From positions 9,362,001-9,426,000 of the forward strand of contig NW_020825289.1 in the NCBI RefSeq assembly GCF_003286085.1: DNA of 64,000 nucleotides, given 5' to 3'. The notes under the pieces were generated by a model. That model ran no database searches. It was not told the DNA's origin and was given only the letters and a program-made list of their open reading frames with translations. Source of the stretch: Drosophila persimilis (lineage: Eukaryota; Arthropoda; Insecta; Diptera; Drosophilidae). Shown here one piece after another: positions 56,633 through 64,000 of the stretch (its first letter is position 1; each line of letters opens with the position of its first letter). The position numbers and the translations under genes were made by a program.

Positions 56633-59600
56633 TCACAGACGTAGATCAAAAGCAATGCGAGACGCAATGTTCTTGAAACCGATGCTGGTACCTGTGTAAA
56701 CACGGGGAGAACAAGGTGTTGCAAGTGCTCTATTTTGTTTCGAGAAAATCACTCCATATTTACCAGAGATCCGCTTAAAGCGCACCCCATTCAAGGAGAG
56801 GCGCGGTAGCTTGCACACCTCAATCTCCCACTGCACCAGGGAGTCAGTGTTGGGATCGCCATGCACGCACCAAAGAACAAACCTAATAAAAAGTTTTAAA
56901 AAAAATTGAATTAATTTATGGAATTATCCTACTTATCCATGTCCGGCTACTCACCTCTCTCGCTGCTCATAGTCGCAGTTGTTCTGATCCAGTACTTCGC
57001 GTATCTTTTGCATTATCTGATCGGGCATCAGGGGCGATGTTGTCTTCATGGACCATGTAAAGCGTAAAACGCGAGGTTTCGCTGGCTCCTCCGTGGTTGA
57101 TTGACTGAAATTATATAACCGGTTTAGAATAGCCAAAAGTCTCGCGAACCACAAGAAAGAATGACGTTTTTATTATATTTTCTGAGACAAGAATTAAGCG
57201 TATATGGCCTTTCAAATGGCGAGTTGTTTAACTGACCTTTGGATCTGAGCTATTTACTAAATTTCAACTAATTTTAGGAATTGAAAAAGTTCTAAGAATA
57301 AGCAACCCCGACAGCTGGAAGGCTGCATTCAAGAGAATGCGAAAAGAAAGCTTTCCTAAACACTATTTTCCGTCATCAAATCGTGGCAAATGCTCGGATC
57401 AGCAGTTTCTGTTGTCAGTGTGTCGGATATGGCCAATTAGGTCACTACTAGCCCGCTCCATTCGAGAAATGAGAAATTTAACCAAGAGTTTTCCCTATGA
57501 CATTCCTTACGGACAGCCGGACAAGTTCCCGTTTATGTCCCAATCTAATTGCGTAAACCCTCCTACTTATGTATTCTTAGGGCGGACATTGAACATGTTT
57601 TAACTTCCAGAGCGAGGGATGCCTTCTGTGGAAAGATGGGAGGGGTATTCCAGAAAATGCAAAGGCGGGAATTAAATAAAATTGAAATGCGTGTAGAGGT
57701 TTCTTTGCTCACAAATGTTTCACATCATTTATTATGGTTTTATTAAATTATCAATTGTTTTAATTATGCGTTATTTCTTTGAAACTTAATATTTAAAGAT
57801 AACTACTGGTCGAGCCACTGAAGGTGTCCGACGATAACACGATCTATAGATAATCATCTGTACAAATAAAATGGTCGCATGCACTAGTGGTAATACATTG
57901 TTATTCCTTGAATTTAAGCTTATTTGTTTAATTTCTGCCGTTTTATTTTTAGTGGCTTTAGTGGCTACGTGGTATGCTTAAATTGCTAAAAAAAACCGCT
58001 GCACCTCTGCTCTGGGGCCCTGCACCCAGAGAGTCTCGGCTCTGGCGCAGTTGTGTGGAGGGGGGGGTGATTTATGAATTGCAAGTTAGTTGGTTGGCTG
58101 GCTGGCTGGCTGGCTGGAGTGCTGGCTGTCTGGCTGGCTGGCTGTCTGAAGTCTGATTGTATGATCCACGGATACAATTTAGTGCAAGCTCAAATCGGAA
58201 TACAAATACAGTCCATACATACGTACAATACAAACATACATACATACAACTACAGGTATCGCTAAATAAAAGTTAAGATCATACAGTAGTTACACAATTA
58301 GCAACTTCTTTTGGTGTTGTGTTTTATTGATTTTACTTTTAGTTCAGCTTAGATCGGTTTAGATTTGGGTTTCAGTTTCAGTTTAGTTGAGTTCAGTTAA
58401 GGCTAGCATTCAGTGTACTATACTACTGGAACTCTGCACGTTTTCTCTCACTTCGGTCACTTCATTTGGTGATTCCGTTATTCCGCGAGTCCGTTATATC
58501 CGTAATATATATATATATTTTTATTTATGTGTAGTTTAGGTAGTACTCGTAGGTGTAATATTTAGTAGTTGGTGTGATCCATAATCGTGACCGTGACAGA
58601 CAGCAACTGTAGTCAGGATTCTCTCTGATTATTATTGCATTATTACGAGTGCTCGCGTTTAGCTTGTGTTCCTTATTGCAATTTCGTTTAATTTCATTTC
58701 ATTTCATTTATTTGTTGTGTTCTTCCATGCGCTGGTAGCTCCACGCATCGTTTTGCGAACAATGAAAACAAAGGCTTCATAATTTGTGTTTGTTGTTGCT
58801 TTACTTTAAATATATATATGTATATGTATATGTATATGTACGTTTAATTTATATAAATGTATATGTATAATTAGTTAATAATTGTAATAAAACATAGGCG
58901 CATTTGTGAAATTTGCAACACAATTAATGCAACGGAACTCAACGTTGTCGGTGTTCATTTGAGGGGCGGCTGGCTCAAAGCTGAACTGGGTTCGGAGTCG
59001 GAATCGGAATTGAAATCGAAAGCAGTAATCGTAATCGATATTCTGTATCTGTATCGGTATCGGTATCGGTATTCGTATCGGATCGGTATCGAAACGACGC
59101 GAAGCAAAAGAACCCGATCCGATCCGATCCGATCTGATCCAATCTGAATCGACCTTATCTCTGTACTCTGTCTGTTCATATCATATCATATCATATCTCT
59201 CTGTAACTCTCCGTCACGCGCGTTTACTCTAGGGGAATCGTTTGTCTCAGTTTCAGTTTTAGAACTATTAACAAGAAGTAGTTAATGCTTGTTTTGTTAA
59301 TTACTGGTTTGGCCTAAAATTAAAGAAAAAATTTTAAACAAATTATTCACGGCTGGAAAAAATATTTATAATGGGTAAAACAAATACCAGAAATGAAACC
59401 AAAGAAGACAGATAAGAATAAAACGGAATAATGGTAAAAGTTTTGTTTGTTTGTTGTTTTGTTTTTTATGTTTCTTCATATTAGAAAAAGAAAAGTAAAC
59501 GCAATATCTCTTCAGCTGATAAGTTCATTGTACATTTCACATTGTCTTTTTCTTTCTAATCAACAGCATTATCGTATTCGTAATCGTAATCGTAATCGTA

Positions 59601-62600
59601 ATTAAACTGATCATGTATTTAACAAATGAAGGAAAAGAGACGAGTACAGTACAAAGGAGCCTTCCTAGCGGTGTGGTGATTTAATGCAAGTACAGAGTCG
59701 TATAAAGCAAACGTGGGATATAGATGGTTGGAAAAACTACAAAATATCTATATGCATATAGATTGTATATGCATATGTATATTGAAAGTATAAATTCAAC
59801 TAAGAATAAACAAATTATAGATGTGACGGAGATTTCGAGAGCGTAGAGAGGAAGCGACAGACGACAGGAGTGGCCATTTCGGCTCTTGTCAATCAGAGAT
59901 TTGGATTCAGTTCCGTATTACACGTATTAGACGTATTGCACCTATTGCACGTAGTCACATATGCAGTTTGTATGTATGGTTTGTATTTGTATTTGTATTT
60001 GTATTTCAGAGGTAGGTTTAGATACAGAGTCTTGCAACCGATTCGGCAGTTAACATATCGTATTATTTCGTTTTATGGTGGAGCAATTGGTTACCGGGCG
60101 GGCAAGCAGGGCACGTGCCCGCGCCCGCACCCACTCCCGCACTGACACATCGGCAGATCATCCCGAACGATTGATTGCCAGTTATTTTTGCATTCATTGT
60201 TACTACAGCTGGGCCACGCACAGGCACACACACACACACACAATCAATATGGAGATCACAGAGTAAATACATGTACGTATATATATGGTACGTACGTAAG
60301 CTAACTAAATATGAGTAGGAATACAAATGTATTTGGCAAATGCATGCGTCGTTCCAGCCCCGAGCTGGCATTTGCACCCCACAGATACGCAGATCCACGG
60401 AACCCAATGGACCCACCAATGGTGGACCCACCACAAAATCAGTGAGTGCGTGCCTCTGGTCCGTGTCGGTGCATATGCGAATTCGAGGAGTCTGTTCTTA
60501 AGCAAATGTCCTGTGTGTACGTTAGCTGTGTTAGATGTTCGGGTACATACTCGTACACATATACCTAGTACATAGTACATACATACTTTCATTCTGAAAG
60601 GCTTTCAGTTCAAAAAAGAATGAAAAAAAGAAACAAAAACAAAAAGAAAAAAAAAATTCCATATACAAAACATGTGCATATAATTAGTGGAAAATAAATA
60701 ACCAATTCATAATTATTAAAAACTCCTCTTTCGCGTCAAATCAAAGTTAATCAAATGAAATCACGACCGCAAATCTTTTCATGCAACCAAATGGGAGTGG
60801 AGTGGAGTGCATTGCAGTGCTCTTCCGCTTGCTTCTCTGAACGAAGAACCACCCATCGAAACGGTTTGTTTGTTAGTAACGCTATTATATCCTACGGTCA
60901 GAAATTGCATGGGTAGCAATGTGCATAAGTAGCAATAAAAGTTAATGGGTAATGTCGGTTAGGTTGATAGGCGCGCAATAGGATAGTTTTCCGTGATCGC
61001 CGCAAGACTTTATCTATAGCTTCATTGGGTTCTCGGATTCCCCTCAGTCCCAGACCCAGTCACGGTCATCGGCTCTGGCTCTGGCTCTGGCTCTTTCTCT
61101 CTCGCTATCTTTTCTCGTTTTTGCTTTTTCTATAGTGCAGTAGGGTGGACCTTAACAGTGGTGATACTTGATTGGTGAGTGGGTGAACCGACAAACAAAC
61201 GAACTTGCATAAATATCACGTGATTGACACTAAACAAAACAGAAATGGTACACAGAAATGTTAGTGCATTTGTAGAATGAATACTTAAGACTCGTGGAGA
61301 GCCAAATACAGTGCGTTTTAGACGATTATCTGGTAACATATTGAAATCAGCCTTCGAATCACCAAAAAGATGATCCTGTTATCTAAGAGAATTAGTTGAT
61401 TATCATATATTAATTGTCCACAAGCTGTCCTTGTGGAATTTCATGGGGTCTCCCATGCAAAATCGAATTTCCCAGTACCAGTACCAGTAGCTGTACCAGA
61501 TAATTTTAAGCCGATTTCAAACCAATTTATTACACGGGCTCTGTCCTCTGTCTTTCTCCGTCTCCCTGTCCGGCTGTCTGTATCATTGACTCCAAAGCAT
61601 GTCCTTCTTTCATAAAAGTACTATGAATCCTATCGTTAAATCGGAAAAACGTTTGAATTGTTTTCAAGATCCATATATCCCACAAATATTTATTTGTAGT
61701 CTGCGCTTAATGCGTTTTTTTTTTTTTAGCGATAATTTGTAGCTGGCTTGGGTGAGCAAAAACTGTTCTGGACAGAATTGATATGCAGAATGGACTTGGT
61801 ACAGTACAGAACATAAACACACACACCCAGGATCATAAACATATTTGAATAGTGTATACCCACGGGTGTGTGCGCTGCAGATATGCAATTAAATGATACA
61901 AAAATACATGAAACATAAAATGAAAAACAAGGAAAAATTAAACAAACGAAAACAGAATAAATAAACACGTAAACGAAAAATAATAAATTATGTATTTATA
62001 AAAGGAAGGAAATTAAAAACGATAAAAGTAAACAAATTCAAATTTTCAGTTTGCATTTGCTTTTCTTCTTATATTCCATTAACTGAAGAAATCAAATTGG
62101 CATTTCGAGTGACATATATTTTGGTTTGGTTCGTACTTACCGTTTGCTAAAACGTGAGGAGAGTTTGGAAAAGAAGCTCATACGCCCCGGATGGGCGGAG
62201 TCGCCGGAGGCGCCACTTGTGCCCGAGTATTCCAGCGCCGTGTTGTTTCGAGCTCTGGTTTGACCTGTGGATAGCAACGATCATATCGGTTAGCAGCGAT
62301 CATACTTGTGCAGCACACATCACACGGCACACAGACACAATCTACGAGCTGGATAATTCCTTATTCATACTGATGTACATATTGTACATTATAAGACAAG
62401 ATCGTTACGATGTTTATATGTATGTACATTCTAGAACATAAATATGCCCCATTTGTCGACACAAAGTGCACTGGGCAACAGTTCTCCCAGTGCACTTTGC
62501 ACCATGGGACGTCCGCCAAATGGTAGTTAACATTAGTTTCTTTATTTCTGTTTTGTTTTGTTTTTTTAGTGTTTTTTTGGGTACCGCGGTAGCTGAATGT

Positions 62601-63266
62601 GGACAAACAAATGTCTCTATTTCTATCTATCGTTGAACATTTCGTGTTGCTATGAATAGTTTTCCATTCGTATTTCCAAACACACAAAGATATGTACAGG
62701 GGAGGCGGTATGGGTTAGGCAGTGGTCATTCGGGATAGGTTCAAGTACAGAAGGCATACGTGGTACAAACAAACGTGCATGGAAGAAGGTGTGTGTGCAA
62801 CAGAACACGCAAATCATAAGCGATGTGGTGCGGTACTATACCGTACGATAACACAAATTAACATTCAGCTAAATGGATCGATAGTCGATAGGAAACAAGA
62901 TAATCGACTGAAAACTGAAACAAAAATCGATGCGCGTTTGGGTGTGGGTATTGATATGGATATGGCTGTGGGTGTGGATGTGGAGGTGCAGTGCGGGATT
63001 CAATCGGAATCGGATGCATAATGAGAACAGTTATCGTTTCAGCTATCGATAATCTTACGATTAGTCGATAGATAGCTATGCGGGTTTTAAGTAGCCTAGT
63101 TTTCGGTGGCTTGGGTTGGGTTGGGTTTAGTAGTTGTGGATAAAATTAAATTATTATCATTAAAACTAATAAAAATAAGTGAACAGAAAACTCACCAGAG
63201 TGAAAGGTTGAACGTGATGGAACATTCCTTGGAAAGTGTCTGCTTGATTTAACAGCCGATGCCATT
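56633..63266 (-). CDS. par-1: Par-1/MARK kinase, C-terminal exons only
   Basis: Five minus-strand exons of a longer gene that continues beyond the window: 63266-63196, 62264-62141, 57104-56955, 56882-56764 and 56691 to the UGA at 56633. The phases match at every junction. They encode the end of the spacer ([14 protein letters not shown]), the segment [14 protein letters not shown], and the complete KA1 domain ([10 protein letters not shown] ... C-D-Y-E-Q-R-E-R-F ... [15 protein letters not shown]) characteristic of MARK kinases. Par-1 is a Ser/Thr kinase controlling cell polarity, microtubules and oskar RNA localisation; KA1 binds acidic membrane lipids and restrains the kinase domain. A ~5-kb intron (57105-62140) separates KA1 from the spacer. 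The kinase and UBA domains lie outside the window. Confidence 0.95.
58090..58148. repeat. (GGCT)n microsatellite in par-1 intron
   Basis: Tandem TGGC/GGCT units with occasional GTCT and GAGT variants. Confidence 0.9.
58810..58840. repeat. (TATATG)n microsatellite in par-1 intron
   Basis: Short tandem TATATG units after a TA run. Confidence 0.85.
59044..59197. repeat. Cluster of GTATCG, GATCC and TCATA tandem repeats
   Basis: Three different short repeats follow one another: (GTATCG)n at 59044-59091, (GATCC)n at 59114-59140 and (TCATA)n at 59175-59197. All are intronic to par-1. Confidence 0.85.
59572..59603. repeat. (CGTAAT)n microsatellite
   Basis: About five 6-bp units within the par-1 intron. 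Confidence 0.85.
59981..60006. repeat. (GTATTT)n microsatellite
   Basis: About four tandem GTATTT/TTGTAT units within the par-1 intron. Confidence 0.85.
60224..60242. repeat. (CA)n microsatellite
   Basis: About nine CA dinucleotides within the par-1 intron. Confidence 0.85.
61071..61096. repeat. (GGCTCT)n microsatellite
   Basis: Four to five tandem GGCTCT units within the par-1 intron. Confidence 0.85.
62462..62499. repeat. Perfect 14-bp inverted repeat (hairpin)
   Basis: CAAAGTGCACTGGG (62462-62475) and its exact reverse complement (62486-62499) are separated by a 10-nt loop. It lies in a par-1 intron ~200 nt upstream (in transcript terms) of the 62264-62141 exon. Confidence 0.85.
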
Positions 63267-64000
63267 CTAAGTCGATCGAACAGACTATATATATGTACAA
63301 GTACAATACATATGTATGCACACATAGGTATGAATGGAAATCAAATCAGTTTCGAATCGGTTCGTCGGAGTACATTCAAATCCAATGAATCGCATTTCAG
63401 GGAACGAATATGTTTTTATCAGTATACAAATGTTGGTTTGGTTTGTTTCATTTTTGTTTTTGTTTTTGTTTTCCATAAAATATTTGTTTGTGTAATCGTT
63501 TGTACAAGAACCGTTCGAGGGTGAGTGTTTGAACGCATGGGATGAGTAATGATGGTTGGATGAGTGTTTCGGATGATGAATAAGGAAGGCGGCGCACATC
63601 ATCGTCGATTCGGTTCGGTTGGGTTTTTGGAGTTTCGTTCCCATCCAGTGGCGATTGTGTCATCGATTTGACATCATTTATCGATTAATGGGGTTGGATT
63701 TGTATTTAATATCGATTCGGTTCAGTTCGATTTGGGTATTTGGCAATGGCGACATGTATGTAGGATGGCGGCAGGCGGGTGGGTGTTCAGAACAGCGCGA
63801 ATCAAGCAGTTTGTTTGGTTTATGTGATAAATAGATGGCGATAACCAAAAGTTGATGGTTTTTGTATTTTTTGTATATATTGTATTATCAATCACGTCGT
63901 AGACATAAACAAAATGAAAAGAAAAAATAAAAATAGATCATGTAAATTTTTCAAGAAGACAAGCACTTAAAGATACGATTCTTATCAATAATACTGGATA
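63267..64000 (-). other. Upstream par-1 intron
   Basis: Non-coding DNA before the acceptor at 63268-63267. It has a (GTTTTT)n tract near 63450-63473 and several ATCGAT/CGATAG motifs but no recognisable exon. Confidence 0.55.

Noticed and set aside
57337..57603. 88-codon plus-strand frame in the large par-1 intron
   Set aside because: No homology that I recognise, antisense to par-1, no splice or promoter signals. I also looked for mei-W68/Spo11, a melanogaster par-1 neighbour, and saw no catalytic Tyr motif.

Overview
This window is animal nuclear DNA from a Drosophila species. The genes are split by short GT-AG introns, the coding DNA is GC-rich against AT-rich non-coding DNA, Drosophila core-promoter motifs are present, and most genes are recognisable fly orthologs. 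They map mainly to Muller element C (melanogaster arm 2R). Genes that I remember as lying apart in D. melanogaster (staufen and Spn55B near 55B, par-1 near 56D) lie close together here. The species is therefore probably not melanogaster; the obscura group is my low-confidence guess. No CRISPR array, operon or recognisable tRNA/rRNA was seen.

Layout. 1-10.0 kb is gene-poor and probably upstream or 5' intronic DNA of a Spatzle-family gene (10.0-16.2 kb, +, best match spz6). The large intron of that gene carries a 3.0-kb LTR element (11163-14157) with two seemingly identical 532-bp LTRs, a tRNA-Lys primer site, a TGCA target duplication and only one gene, env; gag and pol are absent. Next are thymidylate kinase (-, 16.9-17.6 kb), a large extended-PHD nuclear protein of the RAI1/TCF20 type (+, 19.1-23.6 kb), and a 1,248-aa secreted chitin-binding protein (-, 24.9-29.0 kb). 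Two tiny genes with TATA boxes encode short secreted peptides (30.2 and 33.5 kb, +). After mostly non-coding DNA come staufen (-, 39.3-44.0 kb), an AT-rich duplicated block (45.1-46.7 kb), an intracellular serpin (-, 46.9-48.4 kb, Spn55B-like), a retinol-dehydrogenase-like SDR (+, 49.3-50.6 kb), dynactin p62 (-, 50.7-52.3 kb), tubulin cofactor B (+, 53.2-54.1 kb), and the 3' part of the kinase gene par-1 (-, 55.8-63.3 kb and beyond the window).

The genes do not form one pathway. staufen and par-1 both act in oocyte polarity and mRNA localisation, and p62 and cofactor B serve the microtubule system, but no functional cluster can be claimed.

The strongest leads are: (1) the env-only provirus, whose structure is what reverse transcription of a spliced env mRNA would give; (2) a 264-codon open frame directly after the par-1 UGA-C stop, suggesting stop-codon readthrough; (3) a ~200-bp inverted repeat forming both halves of the p62/cofactor B divergent promoter; (4) a two-exon small secreted-peptide gene at 30.2 kb with exons too short to stand out; (5) a duplicated promoter module at 18.1-18.3 kb; (6) a two-level tandem duplication upstream of staufen.
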